Source: Cycas panzhihuaensis
Lineage: Eukaryota > Cycadophyta
Length of the DNA: 64,000 nucleotides
NCBI GenBank assembly: GCA_023213395.1
Contig: CM041465.1
Location: 44,027,741-44,091,740 of the forward strand
Direction of reading: 5' to 3'
Positions 1 to 12,305 of this stretch are shown here, piece after piece; the stretch's first letter is position 1; every line of letters begins with the position of its first letter. A program made the translations under genes and the position numbers. Below the pieces are notes generated by a model. The model saw nothing but the letters and a program-made list of their open reading frames with translations. It ran no database searches and was not told where the DNA came from.

Positions 1-1125
1 CTGCTTCTTGATAACATATAGACACACCATCATTAAAAACCAAAGCAATAAAAATAGAAGGGTTGTACCTATTAGGTGGATGACTAACTCGTGTAGATAT
101 TCTAACTGTTAGTAGAAGAGTGTCCACATACTCCTGTAAATCTACTGCAGATTCATCTTTAGAAACATCTTCCTACTCTTCTAATTCCAAAGATGGCTGG
201 GTTTCAAACTTGACCTATTGATGTTTAACTTTCTACTCCTGTTTCACTTCAACTTCTACACTATCTGATTTTAGAATGAGAGATTCATCAAATACAACAT
301 CTCTGTTAATGGTGATTTTGTGGGTAGTAGGATCCCATAACTTGTATCCCTTCACACCATCTTTATCACCATAACTAACAAAGATACATCTCTTGGATTT
401 TGGGTCTAACTTTGAACGTTTACTTTTATCAGTCAAGGCATAAGCATCACAACCAAAAACTTTCAAATTTAAATAGTCACATGGATGTCCAGTCCATACC
501 TCTTTAGGAATCTTGCAATCTATTGCAAGTGATGGTGACCTGTTTACCAGATAACAAGCTATTTAAACAACTTCTGCCCATAAGCCCTACTCTACTCCTA
601 CATTACTTAACATGCTTCTTACTCTTTCGAAGAGTGTCCTATTCATACGCTCAGCTATGCCATTTTGCTGCGGAGTATAGCTAGTGGTCTTATACCTTTC
701 AATCCTAGCTTCTCTGCAATAGTTCTCAAACTCCAAGGAATTAAAATCACCTCCATTGTTAGTTCTTAAACATTTGACTGACTTGCCAATGCTCTTCTCA
801 ACTAGAGCCTTGAACTACTTAAGCACACTGAAAACTTTAGATTTCCTTTTCAAAAAATAGACCCATACCTTTCTGGAGTAATCATTATAAATGTGACAAA
901 GTACAATGATCCTCCATAAGATATTATAGGGGATGGTCCCCATATATCTAAATGTATGTAATCCAGAACACCTTTACTAGTGTGACTCCCTACTTTAACC
1001 CTGCGTATACACTACTTTCCAAAAATACAATGTTTGTAAAAAGCCAAATCTGAAAGTTGTAAGATTGGAAGTAACTTACGGTTTATCAATACCTTAAGTC
1101 CTCTCTCACTCATGTGCCTAAGTCT
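1..1125 (-). pseudogene. Copia F integrase and IN-RT linker
   Basis: Continues the gag-pol frame after the GAG-pre-integrase segment. From about 1125 downward one sees the RLRHMSERGLKVL-type pre-integrase segment, an integrase core start with HLDIWGPSP near 960-990, and the TPQQNG motif near 630-645. At 233-466 lies an uninterrupted stretch with the copia integrase C-terminal pattern (KVFGCDAYA, SKRCIFVSYG, DVVFDES). Positions 1-230 encode a hydrophilic linker ending in a Q-E-A stretch, just where RT would begin outside the window. Several frameshifts and in-frame stops lie between, so it is not functional as it stands. Confidence 0.8.
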
Positions 1126-2425
1126 CTAATGCCATAACTGAGCTGGATCTTCTATAGTCTTTGATGTTGTAGTTGCATGGCTGACATATGTACTTCCCAC
1201 TAAAATGTAAAGGTTTTTTTTCTTTAAGGCTTTCATAACAACCAAGGTGCCCTTTGACACCTTTAAGTCTCCTTCATGACCTATATGCTTATAACCACCC
1301 GAATCTAGTTCACCCAAGGAAATCAGATTCCTTTTTAGATTAGGTACATATCTAACCTCAGTTAATGTTCTCACTACACCATCAGATATCTTAATTTTGA
1401 TGCTACCAATGCCTACTGTCTTACAAGAAACTTCATTTCCCATAAGCACATCACCACCATTAAAAGGTTCGTACGATGAGAACCAACTCTTGTGTAGACA
1501 CATGTGGTGTGAAGCACCTGAATCTAATAACCAATCATGGTGATAATGGGAGACATTACAAGCAACTAAGACATCATTATCTATACCTTGATTTGACTCC
1601 ACCTGATTAGCCTCCTTGGTAGGATCTTCCTTTTTCTGTAACTCCTTTCTTTTATAGCAATCCTTCTTGAGATGACCGATTTTATTACAGTGCCAACATC
1701 TGAGCTTACTCTTCTTGCCTTTTAACTTTGACCTCGATGTATCCTTGGAGCTTTGTCCTCTCTCAATTATTCTAGCCCTTGCTATCATAGCTTCTGGTGT
1801 GGAGGTTTGAAGACTAGACTTCCTCCTCACTTCTTCCATCAATAAAGCACTCATAACAGAATCATATTTGAATTCATCTATAGTTCTAAAACTAATTAAG
1901 GTGACAATATTATCTTAGGATTCTGGTAATGAATATAACAAGGTAATAACCTTGTCCTCATCCTAAATTTTGACATCGATACTAGCTAATTGACAAATAA
2001 GAGTATTAAAAACATTTAAATGGTCAGCTATTTTTGTACCTTCTTTCATTTGTAATGAGTACAATTGCCTCTTCAAGTAGATTCGATTTATCACTGATTT
2101 GGTTATATATAGGCTTTCCAACTGGGTCCATAATTCTTCTGTTATCTGCTCCCCTGCGATATTAAATAGAACTTCATCTGCCAAGCACAATTGTATTATG
2201 CTAAGAGCCTTTTTGTCTAGATCATCCCATTCATCATCATCCATCCCTGTGGGTTTCTTCAATTTGCTTGCAAGAGCTCTATATAAACCTTATTATACAA
2301 GAACATCATACGCTTTCAACTTCCACAACTCGAAGTTGTTCTTACCATTGAATTTCTCCACCTCGAACTTTCCACTTGCTAGTTTCGTCATTTGGTATAG
2401 AAAAAGCCAATACTAAAACCTTCAT
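1126..2425 (-). pseudogene. Copia F gag and protease
   Basis: Gag would start at the ATG at 2425, 24 nt after the primer site. 1963-2262 is a UBN2-type capsid segment (DEWDDLDKKALSII, EELWTQLESLY, LKRQLYSLQM). 1126-1854 is open for 242 codons and carries a CCHC zinc knuckle (CWHCNKIGHLKKDC), then the aspartic protease active site DSGASHHM and the GAG-pre-integrase segment ending near AQLWH. Gag packages the RNA, and the protease would cut the polyprotein. One frameshift lies near 2340-2360, and stops near 1860 and 1963 break the chain. The protease triad DSG is intact. Confidence 0.85.
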
Positions 2426-2448
2426 AAACTCATTGTAAAAATAAAAGT

Positions 2449-2461
2449 GGCTCTGATACCA
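2449..2461 (-). other. Primer binding site of copia F
   Basis: On the minus strand this reads TGGTATCAGAGCC, complementary to the 3' end of initiator methionine tRNA, two nucleotides inside the LTR end. It is a perfect match to the usual plant copia primer site and fixes the orientation and the LTR border. Confidence 0.9.
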
Positions 2462-2463
2462 CT

Positions 2464-3070
2464 TGTTGACAAGATAGGGTCCTAATAACCTGAAACCACC
2501 ACTAAGATCTAAACTATTTTTGCAACTAGTTACAGGAATCAAAACTAAAATTTAATATACAAGTTCTTAAACCAGAGATAATACAATAAAATGAATAAGA
2601 AAGCCAAGCATCACATATACACTCGATATAATGTGGTAAAACCCTAGCAGTGTGCTAGAAAAATATCCACATAGGAAAGGTATCAATCTTCATTATCAAG
2701 AATAGAGAAATGTACATAATCTATAGCAGAGTACTCACAACAACAACAATCAACCACCCAACTCCTCACAGTACATTTAACACATCAAACACCATCAACA
2801 TAATAAAAATACCCTAAATCAGGCTACATGAGATAGTCATACAAGGCACAAATCTCGACTGTAGAATCTAGGGTATTTTGAGCGAACAACTCTGATTCTC
2901 TTTATAATTTAATATACTTTCCAATGCTAGCTTTTTGGGTTGGGAGGCTCCCTAGCCAAGGGGGGCTCCCGCCTCCCTTGGAACCCCCCGAGAAAGGTTT
3001 GAGAGGGAAACCGCGTTGCCAACCTGTTAAAATTTTAGCCTCTAAACCATTGTTGTCACATTATCTAACA
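2464..3070 (-). repeat. 5' LTR of copia F (607 bp)
   Basis: Bounded by TGTTGAC at 2464 and ATCTAACA ending at 3070 (TG...CA in either orientation), with the primer site immediately inside. It contains a GC-rich patch at about 2940-3025, unusual for this window. The partner LTR is outside the window, so age cannot be estimated. Confidence 0.75.
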
Positions 3071-3075
3071 ATGTA

Positions 3076-4720
3076 GGCAAAACTAGCACTAGAAGTACCC
3101 ACAGAGTAAGGATGTATGAATCAATTTCTGTTGATCTTGAACCAATAGAACTGTACCTTGCTCTTAATGAAGGGCCCTTAACGTACCAAGAAGTTATAAA
3201 GCATACAACTTAGAGAAATACCATAAATGAAGAGTACCAATATCTTATCAAGAATGGTACATGGGAGCTTGTTGATCTACCACTTGGAAGAAAGATAGTT
3301 CAAAACAAATGGGTGTTAAAAAATAACTACAGGTTAGATGGCACCCTAGAAAAGCATAAGGCGAGGTTGGTAGCAAAGGGATTCACGCTAAGGGAAGGCA
3401 TTGACTACACTGAAATCTTTGCTCCTATAACCAAGTGGCCTACAATCAAAACTCTTATAGCGTTGGCTGCTTAACAGAGTTAGAAAATCCACCAACTCGA
3501 TGTTAAGACTACATTTCTCAATGGGGACCTTAAAGAAGAAATTTACATGGCACAACTAGAAGGATATGAGATTGTTGGTAAGGAGCATAAGGTTTGTAGG
3601 CTCAGAAAGTCCTTGTACGGCCTAAAGCAAGCCCCTCATGCTTGGTTTACCAAGTTGTCTAAAAGAATGAGGCAACTTGGATATGAGGTTTGTGACTATC
3701 AAGATATTGATGCAACATTATTCATCAAGCGCTAAAATAATAAAGTCACATATCTCTTAATCTTTGTGGATGATATGCTAATAACGGGGAATAGTGAATA
3801 AGTAATCAGCTAGTTGAAGAAGGACCTTACTAAAACTTTTGAATTGTCTGACCTCGGGTTGATGAAATATTATTTGGAAATTGAAGTAACTTAAAAGAAT
3901 GGCAAAATATTTCTCTCCCAAGAAAAATATATCAACGATCTTCTAATAAAGTTTTAGTTGGAACGTGTTCAACTAGTGGATATACTTATGGAATATAATA
4001 TTAAACTCTCAACTGATGGTGACACTAGGGAGGCAAACACAACACTTTACAAGCAACTTGTAGGTAGTCTCATCTTTACTACCAACACAAGGCCAAGTAT
4101 TGCACACTTTGTTGGCATTCTTACAAGATTCATGATAAATCCTAAGCAAAATCACTAGAAAGCTACAATACGAGTGTTGAGGTACCTGAAGACAACTAAC
4201 AAATATGGTCTGATGTATGAACCCAATGTAGAATTTAAATTTTATGCATACATAGACTCAGACTTTGTCGGAGATAAAGACACAGGAAGATCTACGTCTA
4301 GGTATGTAACATTTCTTAGAATAACACCGATATCATGGAGATCTAGATGACAAAAGATAGTTATAGACTCAACTGTCGAAGCTGAGTATATTGTCACTTC
4401 TCAAACAAGCAAGGAGGTGATATGGCTTAGAAAATTGTTGAATACATTAAATGCCACCCAAACAAGTTCTACTAGCTTATATGTAGATAATCAATCTACA
4501 ATCCAAATGGCTAAAAATCCTGTATTTCATGATCGTACCAAGTATATAAGTATAAAAGTCTACAAGATTAGAGAACTAGTTCATGATGGCATAATTCAAC
4601 TGGAGTACTGCCCCACAGTAGATCAAGTGACCGGTATTTTCACCAAACCACTGAAGAGGGTGAAGTTTAAGTAGTTCCAAAAGTAACTTAGCCTTAGAGC
4701 CTCCATCTCTAACTGATTGA
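3076..4720 (+). pseudogene. Copia E reverse transcriptase and RNase H
   Basis: Plus-strand copia pol fragment starting in the linker just before RT, where element F interrupts it. RT motifs in order: NKWVLK and KARLVAKGF (3309-3385), DVKTTFLNGDLKEEIY (about 3500-3545), YGLKQAPHAWF from 3616, and the catalytic FVDDM at 3763-3777. RNase H follows with SDFVGDKDTGRSTS (about 4257-4300), EAEY (4380) and VDNQST (about 4480), ending in the usual C-terminal IFTKPL (4632-4650). At least ten stops, mostly TAA/TAG where Gln is expected, make it non-functional. The catalytic Asp pair is retained. Confidence 0.88.
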
Positions 4721-5559
4721 AGGAGATGACAATTAGACCATCATACTCTGTCTCATTCGTGAAATCCCCTTGTGGGCACAAAAGGATAAGAGTAAGTCTA
4801 TGTTCTATCCCATTCATGAAAACCCCTTGTGGACGCGAAAAGATAAGGGTTGTATCATTTTAGAAAATTAGAACCTGTGAAAATCCAAAAGGGCATGGGG
4901 GATGACCAAATGGTATATGGAGACTTAGTATATTTTAGCTATAAAATTCATTGTACTAATTGGTTATCTAGCTTCATTTAAAGAGCCACCTGAGCTAGGT
5001 TAGTAGATTAGAAAATCTGTGGGTTTTCTTCCCCATGAGGGTTTCCCACAAAAGTGTTATAGTAGTTTGCTTTGTAAGAGGCTCAAATGAAGACCTCATA
5101 GGATTGAATAAAATAGTATGAAATGACCTTCTACCATTAAGGGAGAGATTGAAAATGGTTAATGTCATAAGGTCATTATATTAGTTGATTATTTCTAAAA
5201 AGGGTCTTAAGTAAACTTTAAATTAGATCACTTAAGTAAAATACACTTTCATGTGCATTATGTATAATTTCATTTTACCTAAATCTAATGCTCCCTCTCT
5301 CAATATAAAAGTAAAAGCTCAATGGAGGAGGCTCATTCTTACCTCTCCATTTTGTGAGAACTACTTTCTTTCTCTCAAGTCTATCTTGCTCCCATGTTTT
5401 CCTTTGTGTTTAGTGCATGGAGATGAAGGATAGATCCACTTTTTTCAAAAGGGAATTAGTAAATTAGGAATTGATATCTAAGGAATTTTTTAGAACCTTC
5501 ACATATCATAGTGAAGATCAAGAAATTCAAAAAATTCTAACTATCCTTAAGATGAAAAT
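4721..5559. other. Non-coding tail after copia E, with a short tandem duplication
   Basis: Position and a purine run (GAAGGAGATG at about 4718) suggest the 3' LTR of copia E starts here, but I cannot find its partner or its end. 4752-4792 and 4809-4849 are two imperfect tandem copies of a unit of about 57 bp (shared core CCCCTTGTGG). 4850-5559 has no supported gene. Confidence 0.4.
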
Positions 5560-8525
5560 GATGGAGGCTAATAAAAGCTGCTTTCAGATAGAAGTTATGG
5601 AAACTAAATATTGATAAGATTCAGTTAAAGTTGAGGAAAACAAACACAAAATTCCTTTAGATTACTATATTGTGGAGTATAGAGAATGGATGATTAATCA
5701 AACTCTAGCATATATATTGGGCCAAGATGAAAAAAAAAGTTCAAAGTAAACAATTGAAGATTAAATAAATTAATGCTAGAATGGAAGAGCAACCTCAGAT
5801 GATCTCCATAGGAGATTAATGGGACGTAGAGACTATGCGGCAAGCTATAACATTATTCTTAGAATATAAGGTTGTCTTTGCTTGGTCACATAAGGATCTG
5901 CAAGGTATACCACTAGAATTGGGAGGGCATAAGATAGAACTAGTAAAAGGCACATAGTTTATTTGACAACATCCTTATATAATGAATCCCAAATATAAGG
6001 AAAAGATAAAAGCCGAACTAGATAAATTATTAGAAGTTGGCTATATTTTTTAAGTTGAAAATAGTGAATGGATCAGTCTAATGGTGGTGGTCTTGAAGAA
6101 AAAGGGGAAGCTCAGAGTCTATGTAACCTATAGAACCCTTAATAAAGTAACAAAGAAAGATCCTTTTCCTATTCTGTTTACTAAAGACATCCTAGAAGAA
6201 GTGGCAGGACATGAAATATATTCTTTCATGGATGGATTCAATGGATACAATAAGGTTGGGATTGCCTCAGAGGATCAATTGAAGATAATTTGTATCACTG
6301 AGTGAGGAACCTATACATATAGAGTTAAGCCCTTTGGGCTAACTAATATACCAACCACTTTTTAATGAATGATCTTAAACATCTTTTGACAAACTATTGG
6401 CAAGAAAATCGAAGTGTTTTTGAATGATTGAACAATTTATACTTTGATCAAAAATCATTTTAAAAATTTGTGATTAATGCTAAAAACATGTAGAAGGAAC
6501 AAATTGTGTTTGAATTCAACAAAATATATATTTATGGTTCCATTTGGATCTTTATTGGGATATTTAATGATGAAGGATGGGTTAAAAGAGATCCAAGTAA
6601 GGTTGTAATAATTTTGAATTATCCTACACAGAAAACGACAAAGTAGGTAAAAGGATTTCTAGTCATGATGGGGCATTATAGGAAATTCATTAAGGAATGT
6701 GCCTAGATATCTAATCCCCTAGAAACCATATTGAAAAAGAAAACTGTATGACAATGGAAATTGTAACAATAGTTTGCATTTGATTTGTTGAAGAAAAAGA
6801 TTGCACAAGCACTTGCTTTGATATTTCTAGATTAGGATAGATCATTTCATGTATATGTTGATGCCTCATTGCTTGCCATTGGGTATGTATTGGCTCAACT
6901 AAAAGACAATAATGTAGATCTCCCTATCTATTTTGCTAGTTGAAAATTGACATAGGCAAAGTAAAATTACTCAGTGACAGAGTAAGAAGGCCAAGGAATG
7001 GTTTATGCCTTACAAAAGTTTAGACATTATTTATTGGCTAATCCATTTATTTTCTTTGTAGATCACCATGGTCCCCAATATTTTCTAAATAAGCTAATTT
7101 TGTAAGGAAGGATCGACAGATGGTCGATTATGTCCTAAGAATTCAACTTTAAAATCATTGTTAAGAAAGGGGAAAAATATATCGTGCTTGATTTGCTATT
7201 AAGAGAAGCAAATGTAGAACCTAGTATGTGAATACATGATGATTTTCTAGATACTAAATTATTTTTTATTAAAGCAGTACCAAGATAGTATGAAGAAGTT
7301 ATGGAATATATTGCTACAAGATGTACACTAATGGGGCTTGAGCAAGTAGAAAGATAGTTTTTTCGAAAAAACATTCTCATTCTGATTAGTGTAGGGAATG
7401 TTGTATAAACTTAGATTGGATAGAGTACTATGACGATACATATTGGAGCATGAGGTTAAGGCGATAATACGAGAAGCCCATAAAGGGGTGGTAGTAAGAC
7501 ATCATAGTGGTGAATCAACAACATGAAAGATTTTACTTGTAGGATTATGGTGGTCAATGCTATTTGAGGGCAACAAAAAATGGCTTCAAAGATGTGATGT
7601 TTGCTAGCCCATGGGCAAGCCAAGGAAACCTCACTTCATATCCTTACATTCAATCTTATCTCGAGCTCCATTTGAAAAATGGGGACTAGATTTCATAGGA
7701 CCTATTAGTCTCTCAACTAAACAAACAAATGCAAGGTATATTCTAGTTGCCATACATTTCCTAACTAAATGGATAGAAGCACAACCTATGAGAACTTGCA
7801 ATGCTAGGAGTACAACTAGATTTTTGTATTAAACAATTATTGTTCATTTTGGTTACCCTTTAGAAATAGTGTCAGATGAAGGTGGTAGCTTTCTGAATAG
7901 TACCATAAAATATCTTACCAATGAATTCATGATCCAACATTATTAATACTCTCCTTATTATCCTGGGGCTAATGAATAAGTGGAAAGTACTAACAAAATT
8001 TTGAAATTAGGCTTGTCTAAAATTTATAGCAAAGGAAGGACTGATTGGGTAAAGTGTTTGTATTTTGTCCTTTGGACAAATAAGACGACAATTAAAAGAC
8101 CTCATTCTAGTTAGTATATGGTCTAGAAGCCATACTCCTATCAGAATTTCAAGCTGAAAGCTTACAGGTAGTGATTCAACTATAAATGTGGGAGAATGAT
8201 TCTCAAGACCAGAGGATTGTGGAGCTATTAAAGCTTGATGAGTAAAGAGTGAGAGCTTTATAGGAATTAAAAGTGGAAAGGAAAAGGTGGAAAATGTGGC
8301 ATGATCAGTATTTGAAGGCACTACAATTCAAGGAAGGAGATTTGGTTTTAATGTATGACAACAAATTTTGAATGAAACCTAGAAAAATAAAATTATAATG
8401 GTTAGGACTATACAAGATATATCATATTGGGTGAAATGGAGCAATCCAGCTTAGACAACTTAATGGAACCATATTACCAAAGGCAATCAACAAAAGCTAG
8501 TTGAATCCATATATAGTAAGGTAAA
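5560..8525 (+). pseudogene. Ty3/gypsy G1 pol (RT, RNase H, integrase)
   Basis: Gypsy order RT-RH-IN. The pre-RT segment has FLEYKVVFAW and PLELGGHKIEL (about 5850-5940). RT has VVLKKKGKLRV (6085-6120), the palm pattern FMDGFNGYN (about 6226-6255) and KPFGLTN (about 6329-6350). The YLDD box is reduced to FLND followed by a stop near 6418-6432. RNase H begins DASLLAIGYVLAQ (about 6860) and runs to about 7210. Integrase shows a degraded zinc-binding region (about 7440-7610), WGLDFIGP (7680), VSDEGGSF (7870) and a YSPYYPGANE segment (about 7947), so the D,D,E region is recognisable. Many stops and frameshifts; the last recognisable residues are near 8525. Confidence 0.85.
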
Positions 8526-9049
8526 AAAAAAAAACATGCAAATCATGAGGACATTAAAAACATTGTAATTATTGTAAAGATAGCTTATGAAAGGACCGTA
8601 ATATTAGGAAGATTGTGATCAATGATGACGGATTTGGTTGCAATCATTGAAGTAAAACAATGATTGTGATTAAATGATTATAAGCCATTATTTACTATGA
8701 TGTGATTATGATTTCGATAGTTATCCTTTTGATGATTATGATGTGATGAGAGATGACAATCATGACAAGTTATCATTGCTATTTATAGGAAATCAATTTA
8801 TCAATTTATTACTTGATGAAACTTCTATTACCAATGAGCTATTAATAGTTACTTCAACCAAAGAAAATTTTCAACTTGGACCTTATAGATAAGTGTAACA
8901 CAGTAAGCAAAAGACAGAGAAAGCATGGCAATTAGTGAATTACAACAATTCACACTGGGATTTCAAGAATCAAACAATAAACAAATCCATAAATAATAGC
9001 TAAAAATGCCATCAAAAGATCCCCTAAATAAGAATTTGATAACTACAGG

Positions 9050-10645
9050 ATTCATATAATATATTTTGATAGGCATTCTCTCATTTGATTTTAACTTTCT
9101 CACGGACGTGCCTAGAATGATAGTGCAATGACCTTCCTTGCTAGATTTTTCACTTGAAGTAATTGCACAACTGATTGTCTTACCTAATCAAGGACTAGAT
9201 ATTCCTAGAGAGAAATAAATGTCGAGGGAATAAGTAGCTTGCTCAATTAGAGAAAATATGTCTAATGTTTCTAGTTTAGGAATTCATATTTCAGGAATTT
9301 CTTAAGAGGAAATATGATAGGTTGCGTATTTTCTATTTACCTGAGTTATATCAGGATAGATAAGTCTATTCGTTCTAAGCCATTTACATTCCATGTTGAT
9401 CAAGGTCATAGAGGAACAATAATTTAATTAGGCCATATTCATCTCTAATAGATTTTTAAAGAATGTGGAGAGTGTAAGGAATGCTACATAATATGTTATA
9501 TGTTTTTATCCAACCTTGCTCCAAGGATTATCACAATGTCTAGGTATTAAACTCCCATCAGTGGATGAAGGTTAGCCTATTTTGGCAAAATGGACTGAAA
9601 TGTTTTCTAGAGAATGACGGCATGGTTCGATGCCATTAGTGAGACTACAAGAGAAAGTGAAGGCTTAGATTTAACAGTAGTAGTAGGCCAAAGACCCACA
9701 ATTGTGTCCAATAGGGAAATAAGAAGAAGAAGAAGAAATCGCAAGAAGAGGTGACCTTATAGACACAAGTCGGGGTACATGACTGGGATTAGAAGAAAAA
9801 AGATGAATAAAGAGAGAGAGAGAAAAAGATAGAAATTAGAATAGGGAAACAAAAAATAGGAGAATACTTGACCACTGTAGATGAAGAAGTTGATAGATTT
9901 GTAGAATAACCATAAACAACCACATTAACAGTATTAAAATGCACTGAAGAAGAGTGCCCAAAATGGAGAAAGTTGACTATAGAGAAGAGACAACAAGAAA
10001 TTCTAAAATGATTAAACAACTAGCCTCTAAAAGTTAAATTTGATCCCTCTTAAGATTTCTTGGAAGAGGGCTTGGACCCAATGTCTTATAACTACTAAGA
10101 TATTTCATAGTGGAAAACATCTTTCTTGGCAAAGGTTACTCGACAACTGGTAACTGAACTAGAACAAAGGACTAGGAGACCTTTACATAATATGTAAAGG
10201 ATACAAAAGTTGGAGGAGAAACTACCCTCTATGGAAGCTCATTTGGAATTTTTGAAGAAACTCATTATGGATTGGGTAAGGGATACAAATGTTGTTAATC
10301 ACCAGATGTAAGCATTTAAAGCTTGCTTTAAGCAAGACATTTCCCTTCGGTTGCATGAAGTCATATATAAGTTGGGGGCTTGGATCTTGGAAAAACAAGA
10401 GGATGCCATGCATGAAAAATAATTTTGGAGTAAAATTTATCACCTATGTTAGGATTTACATATGGCTAAATAGTTGAATAATAAACTTACAAAAGAAATT
10501 AAACATCAGCTTTTAAGAGAATAACCTATAGTGACATAGTTGGATACTTTGTATGACTTTGACATCTTGTTTGATCATTGTTGATCTCAGGGAGTTTGAG
10601 TACCACTTACCATTGTATGTGACTTGATCCTATTTTGATTAATAA
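9050..10645 (+). pseudogene. Decayed ORF of unknown function downstream of gypsy G1
   Basis: I do not recognise the product. Read in the plus strand this stretch gives a coherent, mostly hydrophilic protein of several hundred residues, interrupted by TAA/TAG codons that mostly sit where Gln would fit. Features: an acidic/basic low-complexity run (EEEEEIARR near 9726-9755, KREREKK near 9808), a helical region RRPLHNM to LEEKLPSMEAHLEFLKKL (about 10170-10270), then RLHEVIYKLGAWILEKQE (about 10350-10400). No membrane segment or signal peptide is seen. It lies on the same strand as G1 and 0.5 kb after its pol, so it could be an extra ORF of that element or the gag of another truncated element. 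No catalytic motif is visible. Confidence 0.45.
9721..9737. repeat. AAG microsatellite
   Basis: Short uninterrupted run of AAG triplets inside the decayed plus-strand ORF, contributing its Glu/Lys low-complexity run. A short GA run follows at about 9808-9826. Confidence 0.8.
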
Positions 10646-11429
10646 TCAATGAATAAATTGCGTAAGGAGAGAGAAGAGGTATGAGGACTATAGTTCAAAA
10701 TTTTGGAGGTAAGGAGTTAGCGTAAAATTCTTTGAATTGAAATGAGTGAGAGTACCCGTTGGTTTTGTGATGGGGGAGATGTGTGTGGGTGAAAATGCAC
10801 ATATAATTTTGGTTTGATTAAGGTAAAGCAAGGCACACAAGAACAAAATAGAAACAAGATAAGCATTCAAAAAATAGTAGGTCTAAATTCCATAGAAGTA
10901 TTAACTATCCATTAGAAAAATAATAAAATGAAGAAAATAGAAAGGTTGGTAATTGTACTAGGTAGGCCAAGTGATAATAATGCTTTTCGTTTTATCCTCT
11001 TGCCTTTTAATGTTGATTCTAAATGGTAACTACTTCCAACTACCAAAATGCTTACTTAGTTACCAACCATTATAACTACTCCAACCTAAGGGAAAATTGT
11101 TGGGCTGGGATAATATTAGCTAAGTATATGTAGATTTGGCGCTTCTAACTTTTTGTCCTTATCCATTCTAACTTAGGCAACTCAATTCAAACAAAACATC
11201 CCTACTTTATTTGTCTCTCAATTTGAGCATATAAATGTTAAGCCCATTATTAAGAATTTGTAGTGTTATAAGTCATGTTTACTTGCAATCTCCTTGTATT
11301 ATTTTCTTCAATTTAGAAAATTATCCTTTTTTATATGACCTTCCCCTCTTACCACAGAGGGAAGTTATTTTTTTCTTCAATTTCATAGAGAGGTGGATTC
11401 AACTGTTAGTTTTATAGGGCATTTGTCTC
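10646..11429. other. Non-coding stretch with a possible purine tract and LTR start
   Basis: No gene supported. At 11085-11098 an AAGGGAAAATTG purine-rich run is followed by TGTTGGGCTGGG, which looks like a polypurine tract next to a 3' LTR start of a plus-strand gypsy element. No second copy of this LTR is found in the window, so the call is tentative. Confidence 0.3.
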
Positions 11430-12285
11430 TTCTTTAAGAGGCTTCAAGGTTGGAGAATGTTACACTCGACAATTATTCCCATCTTGAAAATTTTTAAGCT
11501 CTCCTTGTATAGCCTCCACAAATATATTATAATAATTATTTAAAATCTTCACCAAGGAGCCTATCAATTCCTATAATTTATGTGTTTCAGAGAATAAATC
11601 CTAAATATTTAAGGCAAAAAATGTCATATCCTCATTACCTTTATTTGTTAGATCTTGACCTAGTTGTGTCTCTCTTGCAATATGCTTTAACTACTCCATA
11701 AAGTGTTCCACTTGATCATAAGCATCATGATGTAAGGGTTATATTTGTAAAGGATGCCATGCCTTTGGGCATTCATGAAGGCTTTACTTAAGTTATACAT
11801 TTTCACCTTTAAGCCTCTAACTTTCTTCCCTAATATCATATGCTTCTTCTTGCAACTCCTTAAATTTTTTTCTTTCAACATCTCTATAACAGATAAATGA
11901 AAATTAACAGCTTCTAAGGGAATCTAATCCTTTAGAGATAGATCTTCTCTCTACACTCATCCTTGAGCCTACACCTATACTAAATGAATGACTTGTTCGT
12001 TGGGCTTCCATTTATGGAAATTACCAATGGATATCTCACTGCTTATTGCTTTCTTGGATACCCCTTATTACAACCTGAACTTCTATTATTGCTAGACCTA
12101 TGGATCCAAAATAAACATCAACTATTTTCCTTATGAAGATGTTGCTCCATCATCTGTGAATGTCCTCCCTCCTCTAACCAATCTTGAAGGAGTTTCGTTT
12201 ATAATCACCTCAATAGGGATATCTTCAAAAACATTTTAATCATCACCTTTCATTGTTTTATCAACATTAACATGCATTTATTTCC
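11430..12285 (-). pseudogene. Decayed minus-strand ORF of unknown function
   Basis: Not recognised. From an ATG at about 12285 the minus strand reads as a coherent protein of about 285 residues, with stops almost only at TAA/TAG positions compatible with former Gln codons and about one frameshift near 11690. Visible segments: NVFEDIPIEVIINETPSRLV (about 12225-12165), RREDLSLKD (about 11945), MLKEKNLRSCKKKHMI (11881-11834), MTFFALNI (about 11620), ELIGSLVKILNNYYNIFVE (about 11565-11510). Highly charged and helical, with no enzyme motif. Its first codons are repeated at 17405-17490 on the same strand. Antisense accessory ORFs are known in some gypsy (Tat-lineage) elements; a gag of a truncated element is equally possible. 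Confidence 0.4.
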
Positions 12286-12302
12286 AAGCCAATAGACTGG
12301 GT
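12220..12302. repeat. Left copy of an 83-bp direct repeat flanking gypsy G3
   Basis: Shows about 80-85 percent identity by eye to 17405-17490, including CACCTTTCATTG, ATCAACATTAA and GCATTTATTTC. The two copies lie just outside the G3 body, in the same orientation. They may be LTR remnants or a duplicated piece of the flanking minus-strand ORF. Confidence 0.7.
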
Positions 12303-12305
12303 ATC

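Larger units (their letters stand above)
1..3070 (-). mobile_element. Ty1/copia element F, 5' part (LTR, gag, protease, integrase)
   Basis: Minus-strand copia retrotransposon running off the left edge of the window. Read from 3070 downward it has a 5' LTR, a tRNA-iMet primer site, gag with a zinc knuckle, protease, then integrase and the linker that precedes reverse transcriptase. The order gag-PR-IN before RT is diagnostic of copia. Its outer LTR end abuts the linker/RT coding of another copia element (E, plus strand), so F inserted into E; the second copy of the target site would lie left of the window. It is less decayed than most neighbours: the integrase PQQNG motif near 630-645 is intact, whereas it is broken in three other elements here. 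Confidence 0.9.
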
